Assembly: GCA_022376465.1 (NCBI GenBank)
Contig: JACDTU010000011.1
Span: 1,178,001-1,242,000 of the forward strand
Length of the DNA stretch: 64,000 bases
Source: Cubamyces lactineus
Lineage: Eukaryota > Basidiomycota > Agaricomycetes > Polyporales > Polyporaceae
Direction of reading: 5' to 3'
Of the stretch, positions 1-10,450 are shown piece after piece; the stretch's first letter is position 1, and each line of letters opens with the position of its first letter. The notes under the pieces are model-generated. The model did not search any database and was not told the DNA's origin. It saw only the letters and a list, made by a program, of their open reading frames with translations. A program made the translations under genes and the position numbers.

Positions 1-597
1 TGTTCCGGCCAGTGCGGGGGTCGAAATGACTGAGATACCATCGGGAATGAGACTACTGCGGCTTCAACATGGTACGGCGTGGACCATTTTGAATGTGTTC
101 AAGGGGAAGACGGCTATACCACTCTGTTCCTTTGTTATATGGTCAACAGATAGTTCACTCCGGTCATTAAAGTATGTCCCGATTCGGGACACGTTGAATA
201 CATTGTGAATGGTCAACCAATGCAACTCCGACAACGATCGGCCAGAACAATGTAAAAACATGCGGAAAACATGCGTTGATTTGCATGGACTCAACATAGT
301 CTCAAGATGGTCCGCCGCTGACAGTATGGTCTTTGTATGGTGATGTAGTGCACTTGAGCGAAGTACGGTAATCTTATTCGGAACCACATTCACTATGTAT
401 TCAACGTGTCCCGAATCGGGACATACTTTAATGACCGGAGTGAACTATCTGTTGACCATATAACAAAGGAACAGAGTGGTATAGCCGTCTTCCCCTTGAA
501 CACATTCAAAATGGTCCACGCCGTACCATGTTGAAGCCGCAGTAGTCTCATTCCCGATGGTATCTCAGTCATTTCGACCCCCGCACTGGCCGGAACA
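1..597. repeat. Fold-back element with ~211-bp inverted arms
   Basis: Bases 1-211 and 387-597 are inverted copies that differ at one position along the arm I aligned, with a spacer of about 175 bp. Each arm contains a near-perfect 15-bp palindrome around GTCCCGATTCGGGAC. The outer left end coincides with the window edge, so the left arm may continue further. The short ORFs on both strands are the same arm translated twice and are not genes. It could be a fold-back or MITE-like element, or the long terminal repeats of a larger DNA transposon. No transposase is associated. Confidence 0.85.
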
Positions 598-719
598 AAC
601 AAAATACTTTCGACATGACCTAAAGCGGATTATTCTGGATTGATAACGTTATCCCCATACTGAATGTATTCAACCGCCGAAACACACTGACTACATGCGG
701 AGCTCATTCAAACAGTTAT

Positions 720-1246
720 CACCATGAATTCATGATGGTTCGAGGTGTACCATGCTTATATGCCCACGGTGCAGCCCAATCTCCTGACCTCAACCCTATC
801 GAGCACCTCTGGGGTATCCTCAAACGCAAGCTGACCAGCCACAAGGAGCCACCGGTATCAATTGATGAGTTGTGGAAGAGGGTAGAGGCAGAGTGGGAGG
901 AGATTTCAGTCAAGGAGTGCAGGGACTTGATTGAGAGCATGCCTAGGAGGGTTGCAGCTGTGTTGAAGGCCAAGGGGGGGTACACCAAGTATTAGACTGC
1001 CTGAAATGTATGGATCTTGGTCATGATTTGGGCCAGCAACAAAACTATTGCCATGCACTTGCTCCAAAGAGTAGGAAATATCTCCGCTTCCAGAGCTTCA
1101 AATCACGTGATGGACATGCCGTGGGAAAGCCAGGATGCACACCTTTCTATTGGTAGTTGAATCATGGTCATTGAGTCAAAAATGGTGGAGATACAGCCTT
1201 CCCATTCAAAAAGTGCGAAACATGGCAATAGTTTTGTAACTCACTG
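720..1246 (+). mobile_element. 5'-truncated Tc1/mariner element with intact right TIR
   Basis: This is the right end of a Tc1-like DNA transposon. It holds the transposase C-terminus (732-995) followed by a roughly 213-bp terminal repeat (about 1034-1246). The repeat is itself inverted: the inner end carries ACAAAACTATTGCCATG and the outer end CATGGCAATAGTTTTGT. The element ends in CACTG followed by TA (1247-1248), the usual Tc1 target dinucleotide. Immediately beyond lies chromovirus LTR sequence, so the transposon appears to have landed at a TA inside an older LTR. The left half is absent. Confidence 0.8.
732..995 (+). pseudogene. Tc1/mariner transposase, C-terminal fragment
   Basis: The fragment encodes the C-terminal part of a DD34E transposase: SPDLNPIEHLWG, which carries the catalytic Glu, followed by the terminal helix region ending GGYTKY and a stop. 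The helix-turn-helix DNA-binding domain and the two catalytic Asp residues are missing, so it cannot be active. It is clearly related to the more complete transposase at 8976-9883: both end in the same KAKGGYTKY tail. Confidence 0.85.
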
Positions 1247-1248
1247 TA

Positions 1249-1423
1249 GGGATGCATAGTTGCTTCTGCGCAGCTGCCCGCAGTGCACAGTAGCATTGCC
1301 ACAGTGGTAGTAGGATTGACTAGCACTAACTACAACATACCAGAAAGTCCCTGTTTATGCTAGAATATTCCTCTCTAGTTGTCTGAACATGTATAAATAA
1401 GGCAACACTATAGAATGACCCTC
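1249..1423 (+). mobile_element. Diverged chromovirus LTR remnant
   Basis: This stretch aligns by eye with bases 33478-33650 of the 5' LTR of chromovirus copy 2. Shared blocks include CTTCTGCGCAGC, GCCACAGTGGTA and ACCAGAAAGTCCCTG, with clear divergence between them. It is cut on the left by a Tc1 element at a TA and on the right by a solo LTR of another family (1424-2115). Confidence 0.75.
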
Positions 1424-2115
1424 TGTTAGGACCGTGCCGTCCAGGGGTACAACTCCGGTGGTCGGGACTTGGACGGAGTTCAGGGTCAGAGTACGACTGG
1501 AGGTCGGACTAGCACTGTGTGAGGACTTTCGCGAAACTATTAGTAACGCACAGGTTCTGACTCGGTGTCCTCTATTTGCGGACTACAGAGTACGGACTTG
1601 ACGGGTTGGAGGTCGGACTTGGGAACGGGGTTGGGTCGGAGGGGTTGGTAGAAAGGGAACGAAGGGTGGTCGGACTAGGAGGTCGGGGTTGAGTGTCGGA
1701 CTATGAGTTGAACCAGTATAACGAGGTTAACGAGATTTCCGAACTGAGTAGCTACTACATTCCGGGGCAGTATTTATACTAAGTCAGAAACCCGATAGAA
1801 ACAATAAGAGATGTACGTGATAGGAAAGAGGAGAACAAAAGTACGAAGTAACTTGCCAAGGGTAAGATAACGCAGATAGCTCTGTAAGCAAAAGCCTCAT
1901 GTAGGTAGCGCCATGAGGGGTTATCTGAGACATGTAAGTCATGGGGTCAGGGGAAGTCCGAAGTACAGAGTACAGAGAACGGAGTCGGGGGTACGGGGTA
2001 CAGAAGTGCAGAGTACGGGGAAACGGAGTACGTAGTGCGGAGTAAGGAGCGGAGTAAGGAGCAGAGTACGGGGGTTCGGGGCTCAGACTTCGGGGTTACA
2101 GCACAGAGCGTAACA
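1424..2115 (-). mobile_element. Solo LTR (692 bp), family B, inverted
   Basis: The segment begins TGTTAGGACCG and ends GAGCGTAACA. It is the reverse complement of the 692-bp solo LTR found at 4329-5020 and 38183-38874, with moderate divergence. The flanks do not match (CCCTC on the left, TCAAG on the right), so it is not a simple insertion. The left flank is chromovirus LTR and the right flank is chromovirus pol, which fits deletion of the intervening gag by recombination between two family-B LTRs. Confidence 0.8.
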
Positions 2116-4328
2116 TCAAGCCTCTAAATCAAGATTTGGTCGTCTCATTTGTGCATGCTCTGCCGGATGAGGACGACGAAGACCCAGACTCTGAAAGACT
2201 TACGTTCAATCCTTCGAGGACCATTGAACAATGGTATCGCAAGAAGAAAATCCGAAAGATTAATAAGTCTACGGAGATCGCTATAGCAGCAAAGAAGGAC
2301 CAGAAGGAAAGAACTTTGGACAAAATCCTGCCGGATTTTGTAAAGGACTATCAACAGGTCTTTGAGAAGAAGGCAGCAAGTAGATTTCCACCCTCGAGAC
2401 CATGGGACCACGCAATTGAATTCAAGAAGGACTTTGATTATAACACTAAAGGTTTATGGAGGAAGATCTACCCGCTGACTTACACGGAACGCGAAGAACT
2501 CGACAAGTTCATTGTGGAGAATCTCGAGAAGGGATACATTCGAAAATCCAAGTCTTCCTTAGCCTCGCCATTTTTTTTTTGTCACCAAGAAAGATGGGAG
2601 TCTTCGACCGGTTCAAGATTACCGGGCTCTTAATGAAGGGACAGTAAAAAACGCATACCCTTTGCCACTCGTTAGCGACATTATTGACTGGCTGAAGGGG
2701 GCCACAATGTTCGCATCAAGGAAGGTGATGAGTGGAAAGCTGCGTTTATTACACCAAGTGGATTGTTCGAACCGACGGTTATGTTTTTTGGATTGTGCAA
2801 CGCACCGGCAACATTCCAAAACATGATGAATGACATCTTTCGGGATATGCTCCAGGAAGGATGGATGGTCATTTACATGGATGACATCCTAATATTCTCG
2901 AACAACGTCGAAGAACATCACAAAAGGACAAGGAGAGCCTTACAACGGCTCCAAGACAGCGATTTATTCCTCAAGGCGGAAAAATGTGAATTTGATAGGC
3001 AAGAAGTCGAATTCTTAGGATCAATCATCCGGCCAGGAGTAGTCGCTATGGATCCCATTAAACTCAAGGCAATTGTTGAGTAGGAGCCACCAAAGATGGT
3101 CAAATAAGTCCAAGCATTCTTAGGGTTCAGGAATTTTTACCGACGATTCATTCGGGATTATTCCAAGATAGTTCGACCCCTCATGGAATTAACGAAGAAG
3201 GACAAGCCCTTTGTGTGGTCTCAAGATTGTCAAGAAGCATTCGAGACACTCAAGAAACGGTTTACAGAAGAACTGATCCAGCAAATCCTGGATCTGGAGA
3301 AACCATTTCAAGATGCATCCAAGGTTGCAACAGATGCTGTACTACGACAACAAGGAAAAGATGGACACTGGCATCCATGTGCCTATTTGTCCATATCCTT
3401 CACTCCTGCAGAACAGAACTATCAGATTTATGAAAGAGAATTGTTAGCCATTGTTCGAGCTCTCGAAGCATGGCAACATTTTCTGCAGGGATCCCCTCAT
3501 CCTGTGGAAATTCTCTCAGACCACAAAAATCTGACGTACTTCCGTACAGCGCAGAAGTTAAATCGTAGACAGGCTTGATGGCATTCATTCCTCTTGGAAT
3601 TCAACATTGCAATCAAGCATCAACCTGGAAAATCCCTCACCCAAGCAGACACCCTTTCTTGGAGATCAGGGCATGATGGGGGGGAAAATGACAACAAGGA
3701 TGTCGTTGTCCTAGGATCAGAATTGTTTGTCAAGGCTATCAATGTCGAGCTTCAAGGGCGCATTAGGGATAGCAAACTACAGGATACCTCAGTAGTAGAG
3801 TACATTACTCTAAAAGGAAAGGCTACCAAACACCCAAAGTTCGGCAAACCAGAAGACTGGTCCGACAATGATGGAATACTTCTGTACAAGAACAGAGTAT
3901 ATGTTCCACCAAATAATCAGTTGTACCATGATATAGTCAAGTTGTATCATGATGCGCTGATTATGGGACACCCAGGAGTCCAGAAGACCTACAACTTGGT
4001 TAAACAGGAATATATGTGGCCAGGCATGCAAAAATTCATCACACAATATATCAAGGGTTGTGCGGCTTGTCAAACATGCAAGGTCAATACACATCCCCTC
4101 AAACCAGGTTTAATTCCCATACAACACAGTGGGGATACTAGGCCTTTCCGGACGATCACCATGGATTATATCACCAATCTACCAGGGTCGGATGGGTTCA
4201 ATGCCATCCAAGTGGTGGTCCATCATGATGTATCCAAGGCAGCGGTATTCTCTCCCTGCACAAAGAATATTACGGCTGAAGGAGCCATGGATATTCTGCA
4301 AAGAGATGTATATCGCAGGTTCAGGTTA

Positions 4329-5020
4329 TGTTACGCTCCGTGCTGTAACCCCAAAGTCCAAGCCCCGAACCCCCATACTCCATCCCTACTCCGCCTTACG
4401 TACTCCGTTCCTTCATACTCCGCTCTTTCGTACCCTGTACCCCCGACTCTGTTCTCCATGCTCCGCACTTTGTACTCTGTACTTCGGACTTTCCCCGACC
4501 CCATGACTTACATGTCTCAGATAACCCGTCATGGCGCTACCTACATGAGGCCTTTGCTTACTGAGCTATCTGCGTTATCTTACCCTTGGCAAGTTACTTC
4601 GTACTTTTGTTCTACTCCTTCCTATCACGTACATCTCTTATTGTTTCTATCAGGTTTCTGACTTAGTATAAATACTGCCCCGGAAGGTAGTAGCTACTCA
4701 GTTTGGAAATCTCGTTAACTCGTTATACTGGTTACATCTCGTAGTCCGACACTCAACCCCAACCCCCTAGTCCGACCAACCTTTGTTCCCTTCCTACCTT
4801 CCCCTCCGGCCCAACCCCATTCCCAAGTCCAACCTCTGACCCGTCAAGTCCGTACTCTGTAGTCCGCAAATAGAGGACACTGAGTCGGAACCCATGCGTT
4901 ACTAATAGTTTTGTGAAAGTCCTCACACAGTGCTAGTCCGACCTCCAGTCGTACTCCGACCCCAAACTCCTTCAAGCCCCAACCACCGGAGTTGTACCCC
5001 CGGACGGCACGGTCCTAACA
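4329..5020 (+). mobile_element. Solo LTR (692 bp), family B, in integrase of copy 1
   Basis: The segment starts TGTTACGCTCC and ends CGGTCCTAACA, with the TG...CA ends of an LTR. It is flanked by a perfect 5-bp target duplication GGTTA (4324-4328 and 5021-5025). Removing it and one GGTTA rejoins the integrase frame. Much of its left part is degenerate TACTCCG-like repetition. A TATAAATA box lies at 4667-4674. No internal element sequence remains, so it arose by LTR-LTR recombination. Confidence 0.92.
4667..4674 (+). promoter_or_regulatory. TATA box of family-B LTR
   Basis: TATAAATA lies in the right third of the 692-bp LTR, where an LTR promoter is expected. The same box is present in the copy at 38183-38874. 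Confidence 0.5.
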
Positions 5021-5967
5021 GGTTACCTGCAAAGCTTATTTCGGATTGAGGACCGCAATTTGTCTCCAAGGCATTCAAAGAATTACACAACAGCCTAGGA
5101 ACCAAAACTGCACTCAGTACGGCCTATCATCCGCAAACGGATGGGGAAACGGAACGAGTCAATCAAGAACTCGATTTAGCACTTTGACTCTACTGTGCTA
5201 ACAATCCGGACACCTGGGCCAAACTGCTGCCTCAATTCGAATTCGCGCATAATCAGCGGACACACTCTGTCACGGGAAAATCCCCTTTTGAACTCCTCTA
5301 CGGATTTCAGCCAGAGGCCGTTGGGACAGTCAGAACAACCCCAAAGCATCCAAGCATGGAGCAGAGGCTTCAAAGTCTTCAAGAAGCCAGGGAGAATACA
5401 ATTGCTGCGCATGCTCAACCGGCCACAGCAATGTCAAAAAGGCTCCCTGCTGCTCGAGTACTGCTGAAGCAAGGAGACAAGGTTCTTCTCGACACAAAGA
5501 ACCTCAGGCTCCCATATGCCTCCAGGAAGTTGATTCCAAAACGAGTGGGACCATTCACAATTGTCAAGGTCTTGGGACCGGTCACATTCAAATTAAAACT
5601 TCTGGAGACATGGAAGATACACTCCGTCTTCCATGCAGCGCTACTCACTCTGTACCACACAACAAAGGAGCACGGCCCAGACTACATCCGACCTCTACTA
5701 GTTCCAACCCCAGAGTTGACTGAAGGGGAGGAATGGGAGGTAGAGGCGATCCTAAGTCACTATACTAGAGGTACCCAAAAGCAGTATCTCGTGGCTTGGA
5801 AGGGTTGGCCCGCATTGGAAGTTTCTTGGGAGCCAGAAAAGCATCTCAAGAATGCGCAGATGATCCTGCGCAACTATAAGAAGAGGTACAAGTTGCGGTG
5901 AACGACTCATCGCATTCCCCTCTCAAATATTTCTTCGAATTTCTCAACAAATTTTCATATCTTTACA

Positions 5968-6723
5968 ATGGTCTACACTCGTACTTGTCTCACTGAATGC
6001 CGCTTCACTGAGGGCTCGAGACGTCATATCCCTCGCCCTCCCAACTTCATCCGTGATCGGCGAACAGTGTTCTACAATCATCTTCCTCAACACATGGTCT
6101 CTATTCACAATGAAGGTACCCTCGCCGATCGTATTGGCTGGGTTATCACCCACCCCGACCTCTATAGTCATGTCGAGGCTAGGGTCTCTCATCTCCCCGA
6201 GGTCAAGGACCTCATCGACATCTACCGCGCTCTGGCTAGGGCCACTCCCTTGTACGCCGTTCTCCTCAAGTACAACAAGAGAACACTGGCGCCCAAGTTG
6301 GAGAAGAAGAAGGTGGTTCAAGTTGCGAGCGAGGCCTACCAAGCAGTGATCCATGCGGCAGAGAAAGTCATGTCTATGCCCGCTAACCCCCAGGTCACGG
6401 GGGTTCTCTCAGATCTCATGCCGCTTCGCAACCAGCATAGTACCCAGAACTGGGAACATGTTTTCTGGCCTACGCGTCTTGACGACTACCAGAAGCCTTT
6501 CAGAGTGGATTCCTCAGATGAGGATGAAGACAAGGATGAGGAGCACTCTGGAGGATGGTCCACTCCCTCGACAGACCCTTGGAAGATTTCCACCCCCAAC
6601 CCCAAGGAGGAAGCTATCAAGTGGGGTCTGACTCCGGTCAAGGAGTCCACTCCCTCCCTCGTCTCTTCTCGTTCCGACTTGCCTTGCTCTGAGGTCGCAG
6701 TCATGGTCACCACTCATTGTTAA
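5968..6723 (+). pseudogene. Truncated chromovirus extra ORF (copy 1)
   Basis: The first ~243 codons match the 431-codon ORF at 39822-41117, beginning MVYTRTCLTECRF. After base 6697 the frame runs into unrelated DNA and stops at 6723, so roughly the last 190 residues are replaced by a short foreign tail. It starts 66 bp after the pol stop. No family is recognised. Confidence 0.8.
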
Positions 6724-7200
6724 CAATAGCCCACCTAGGTAGCAAAACCATTGTGGAACACGTGGCCACATCAAGTTCAATGATAAAATGCCCACAAGGT
6801 TTGATAATGAAGAATCACTGAATTGTAATTGGACGTGGGCTCTTTGTCAATACAATATGAACAATTGTGGGGGTATTGTACATGGTTCTGAATTACAATT
6901 GGCCCACGTAGGGATGATAATAGCCGCAGTATACATGTTTGTGGGGGTATTGTACATTGTGCTGAATGACAATCCGCCCACGTAGGGATGATAATAACTG
7001 GATTGTCGATGTTCGTGGGGGTATTGTACATCATTGTAGGGGCATTGTACATCGTCGTGGGGGTATTGTACATTGTCATAGAGACATTGTACATCATTGT
7101 GGAGGTATTGTACATTGTCATACAGGCATATTCAACACCTTTCTGCCACTCCTTCTCTAGGGCCACATTGGGGCACCCTGTTGGGCTAAATCTATATATA
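6698..7200. repeat. Repeat region with GTGGGGGTATTGTACAT motif
   Basis: This AT-rich region has longer imperfect repeats built around CACGTAGGGATGATAATA and GTGGGGGTATTGTACAT (near 6865, 6939 and 7015), ending in a compact 21-bp tandem array. No gene is seen; short ORFs here only translate the repeats. Confidence 0.65.
7015..7119 (+). repeat. 21-bp minisatellite, five units
   Basis: Five head-to-tail 21-bp units begin at 7015, 7036, 7057, 7078 and 7099, with consensus close to GTGGGGGTATTGTACATTGT. Units differ at a few positions. Because 21 is a multiple of three, the array stays open in more than one frame. Confidence 0.85.
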
Positions 7201-8241
7201 ACATATATGTATTTGCTTTAACACATATATCTGTTTATAGCAACACAATTGGGCAGGGAAAGTAGCCTAAAAATGCGACCCTAGGGTAGGGGCCATCAGG
7301 AGGGGACCACTGCAGGGTGCCTAGCATGGCTCCCTCTGGGTCAATTTCTATGAACAATATAACATTGGAAAGGTGCTTGAAAGGGCTTTCCAACGCATAT
7401 TATTGCATGAGGAATAATGCAGTATTGGTAGAGATATGGACCATCGCATTTTCGCCCAAAATGGCCATTTTGGTTCCTTGATTGCTTGGCAACCAGGCAT
7501 TCCCTCATGCTCCCCTTGGTACCGTTGGATTTGCGTTTTTAAGGGCTATCTAACAGTAGTAAATACATGGTATTCTGACCACATGCATTGTCACCCTCCT
7601 CCTGCCCCTCCCCCACTTTACCACCTCATAGCTCTTGCAGTTCTTTGTCTTTCTCGGTAATCTCTTTTGATCCTTGTAGTATACATAGAGAACTATGTAT
7701 TTACCGCTTTTTACACCCTAATATGGCCTACTCCCAATGGAATTCATGTAGGTGCAATTTCGCACTTTTCAGATTCTTCCCTCCATATCTCTGCACCCAG
7801 AGCAGATATTGACTTTGTTCTTTTTGCATTTTGTGCCTATAAACCTCTGCTATTGGGCTGTAGAAGCTCATCCTTATCGAATGCAGTGATCAGAATTGAG
7901 CTCCTTATCAGCTGGGGGAGGCAGATCCTGTTTTGGTTTACATCCAGCGAAATATTTTCTAATCAGATGGCACATTCATATTCTACTCGTCTATACCTAC
8001 CTAGACCAACAAGAATCATGAGATTTGGATGAGTAGTTGCAGAGATATGGCTCAGAGGCACCAAATGCTGCCTGTTCAGCAATGCACTGCATGCATTTCC
8101 GGAGCAGTGCAACTGCACATACTGCAACTTTGGGTGTCTAGGAGGTCCATTTCCTGTAGCTCACTCAGTTCTTCACCAAATCCCATGATTCCTGTTGTGA
8201 CATGTGATGTCATGGCATTTCCATACTTTTGGCACCCACAA
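7200..8241. other. No gene seen
   Basis: AT-rich, repeat-like sequence. A small hairpin-prone stretch occurs near 7365-7400 (GGAAAGGTGC...GGGCTTTCC). I see no coding signature or RNA gene. Confidence 0.5.
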
Positions 8242-8735
8242 CTAGTGACCATAAGACTGGACATTTATTGTAAATACACATGAATCCTTAATAACATTAT
8301 AATCTTCATAGTATTTAATATATTGCCTTGTACAAGATCTTCTTTGATCTTTTGACAAAACATCAGGAGATTTTGTGATAAAGTAGTATCTTGTGATTTA
8401 TAAGACTACTATCTAGTTGGTGTACCAATGTAATGGCTAATGGCTTTGTTCTGTGAATAGCATCTATAGCTACCAAACTGCCATATCGGATTGGCTATTT
8501 TCACTTAAGAAAGAAATGTAGAGCAATCTTCAACAATGAAGCTTTTATTAAAAATAATATGGTTGTGTCTGTAAAGCAATCACAACTGTATCCAGCATCC
8601 TAAGAGTAGTACAATTGGAGTCTCCTCAATTAGAGCTCCTGGTTGGTATACAACATCAGATCAGCCACCAGAACTAAACACAGCATAACAACTTGGCATA
8701 ACAATGCTGCTGAGTAGGTTCATTGGATGAATATA
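8242..8735 (+). repeat. Interspersed repeat 'A', first half (copy 1)
   Basis: Similar along its length to about 32444-32950. Shared blocks include AAGTAGTATCTTGTGATTTA and CAGATCAGCCACCAGAAC. It is interrupted at 8736 by a Tc1 element and resumes at 10241. It has no coding content I can recognise; it may be the non-coding part of an unidentified transposon. Confidence 0.75.
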
Positions 8736-8950
8736 CAGTGACTTCCAAAACTGTTTTCAGAAATCATAGATTTGCATCATTTTTCACATATCTCTGCAAT
8801 GGCTTGATGAAATATTATGATTCAGAATATGTTCAGTAGCTATACTTCACAGCTTTCTAATATCAGATGTTTCATAATATTCGAGCCAGAACTGCCTGCT
8901 CAATGTGGCATTCTTTGATCTCAACTCCTGGAAACAGTTTTGTAATGGGC
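8736..8950 (+). repeat. Tc1 left TIR (~215 bp)
   Basis: Inverted partner of about 10026-10240. The outer CCAAAACTGTTTTCAG and the inner GAAACAGTTTTG are in opposite orientation, so the TIR is partly palindromic. Confidence 0.88.
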
Positions 8951-8975
8951 AGTTTGGCATGCTGGAATACATGAT

Positions 8976-9883
8976 CTAGTACTTGGTGTAACCTCCCTTG
9001 GCCTTCAACACAGCTGCAATCCTGTTTGGCATGCTCACCACCAGTTTCTGGCACTCCTCCACTGAAATTGCCTCCCACTCAACTTGCACTCTCTCCCATA
9101 GTTCCTGTATCGATGTTAGTCACTTCAGATAGGTGGCAAGCTTGTGTTTGAGGACACCCCAGAGATGCTCGATGGGGTTGAGGCCTGGAGACTGTGGCGG
9201 CCACTCCATGACATTGATTTTGTTCTCTTTGAAGCAGTGTGTGGCCTTTTTGCTGGTATGCTTGGGATCATTGTCTTGCTGGAGTATAACATTGTGCGTG
9301 TTATAATCCTCCAGAACATCAAGCTCCCACCACCAAACTTGAGTGCTCCCTCCACCATCCGGTCACTGAGGCCCTTGCCCTGCTTCTTCCACACCCACTT
9401 CCTCCCATTTGACCCAATCCTGTTGATCTTAGTCTCATCTGACCAGACCACCCTTTTCCAGTCCTCCACAGTCCAGTCTTTCTTTGACAAAGCAAAGGCA
9501 TAATGCTTGTCCCAGTGGTGCTTGGTCCATTGAGGCCGTTTCTTTTTGGTCACAGCCTGCATACCAGAAATCTTCAATGCTCTGCAGATGGTTTGAACAG
9601 AGACACATCCAAGGAAGGTGTCCTTCAGAGCAGCATGCACCTGGGTTGCTGTATTGGCTTGGCCAGTCTCAATAAGATGTGTAGCGTGGCAAATGTGGGT
9701 GGGAGATAGGAGGGGTGGGCGACCTCCCTTGAATTTTTGGACTCCAGGGCAGTGAGCAGAGCAAATCTTGCTGATTTGGCTCCTACTAACACCAGTTTTA
9801 GCCTGTATAAGAGAGATGGAGAGTTTCTGATTGGATGAATGGATTATATTGTTGACCATGGAGTTAGAGAGGGCTGGAGGCAT
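8976..9883 (-). pseudogene. Tc1/mariner DD34E transposase, broken
   Basis: Read on the minus strand from the ATG at 9883. The N-terminus has paired helix-turn-helix features (LIQAKTGVSRSQISKIC; QTICRALKISGM), a GGRPP linker, then the catalytic core with VVWSDE (first Asp), LQQDNDPKH (second Asp) and NPIEHLWG (Glu). The spacing from second Asp to Glu is 34 residues, i.e. DD34E. Between GGGSLMFW and the second Asp about 40 residues usual for the family are missing and the frame shifts. A TGA follows at about 9120, after which the C-terminus continues to GGYTKY and a stop at 8976. It cuts and pastes DNA in intact relatives; this copy cannot. Confidence 0.92.
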
Positions 9884-10025
9884 GATGGTAGCTCATCTGC
9901 AGGTGCAATCCAGCAGGAATGATGTGAATTGGCTTCAGTAAACACTACACAATATATTCCCACCATCTCACATGACTTCTGAAGGAGAACAGTTTAATAA
10001 TAACCTAGCAATTAGCCCCACAAAT

Positions 10026-10240
10026 GCCTGTTACAAAACTGTTTTCAGAAGTTGAGGTCAAAGAATGACACATTGAGCAGGCAGTTCTGGCTCAAATTTT
10101 ATAAAACATATGACATCAGAAAGCTGTGAAGTATAGCTACTGAACATAGATTGAATCAAAATATTTCATCAAGCCGTTGCAGAGATAGTTGAAAAATGAT
10201 GCAAATCTATGATTTCTGGAAACAGTTTTGGAAGTCACTG
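10026..10240 (-). repeat. Tc1 right TIR (~215 bp)
   Basis: Inverted partner of 8736-8950, with the same internal inverted arrangement of AAAACTGTTTTC-like motifs and ending CACTG next to TA. Confidence 0.88.
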
Positions 10241-10450
10241 TAAATTAGCACTATGTGCTCATGTAGTACTTGCACATCATGCCATTGAGTTCTCAGAAAC
10301 AGACCTTATATACTGACAAAATGACAGTTTCTTAAAGACTGCCTGTTTGTGCTACTGATTAAATATGTTCAGTTAATTCATCAGAACCAGAGCCTTCCAT
10401 TGAAACCATTTTGAAGCCTGTAGCTTGAATAAGACAGAAGATTTGGCAAG
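10241..10450 (+). repeat. Interspersed repeat 'A', second half (copy 1)
   Basis: Continues the homology to about 32950-33190 after the Tc1 insertion. Shared blocks include GCACTATGTGCTCATGTAGT-like sequence and CTTGCACATCATGCCATTG. Confidence 0.7.

Larger units (their letters stand above)
2116..5901 (+). pseudogene. Chromovirus pol remnant (RT-RNaseH-integrase-chromodomain), copy 1
   Basis: Domains in order: RT fingers ([17 protein letters not shown], frameshifted here by one extra T at 2571-2580), RT palm with the YMDD motif (about 2875-2890), RNase H with [11 protein letters not shown] and SDHKNL (3183-3578), integrase zinc finger with CAACQTC, core with TMDYI, then after the solo LTR the ISD and [13 protein letters not shown] blocks, and a C-terminal chromodomain with YLVAWKGW and SWEPEKHL (about 5727-5890). 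In-frame stops occur near 3081, 3105, 3576, 5047 and 5186. The first RT catalytic motif is deleted. It cannot make a working polyprotein. Confidence 0.9.
2116..6697 (+). mobile_element. Chromovirus (Ty3/gypsy) copy 1, truncated at both ends
   Basis: This copy is nearly identical to copy 2 from 35971 to 40551, with an offset of 33854-33855. It lacks the LTRs, gag and protease and starts inside the protease-RT linker. It contains RT, RNase H, integrase split by a solo LTR, chromodomain, and the first part of the extra ORF. Differences from copy 2 are few: a run of ten T instead of nine near 2571, and several single-base changes, some of them transitions at CpG. The right end stops abruptly at 6697, where unrelated repeat DNA begins. 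Confidence 0.92.
8736..10240 (-). mobile_element. Tc1/mariner element, both TIRs present (1505 bp)
   Basis: Starts CAGTGACTTCC and ends GGAAGTCACTG, flanked by TA at 8734-8735 and 10241-10242. The terminal inverted repeats are about 215 bp (8736-8950 and about 10026-10240). Within each TIR the inner end is an inverted version of the outer end (AAAACTGTTTTCAG outside, GAAACAGTTTTG inside), giving two putative transposase sites per end. It carries one transposase gene on the minus strand, which is broken. The paralogous repeat at about 32.94 kb lacks the insertion and shows the empty TA site. Confidence 0.93.

Noticed and set aside
26..602. Two identical 60-70 codon ORFs on opposite strands
   Set aside because: They are the two arms of the fold-back repeat translated in each direction; no protein features.
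8872..9078. 68-codon minus-strand ORF next to the Tc1 transposase
   Set aside because: It is an out-of-frame reading of the transposase C-terminus; the correct frame gives the ELWERV...GGYTKY tail.
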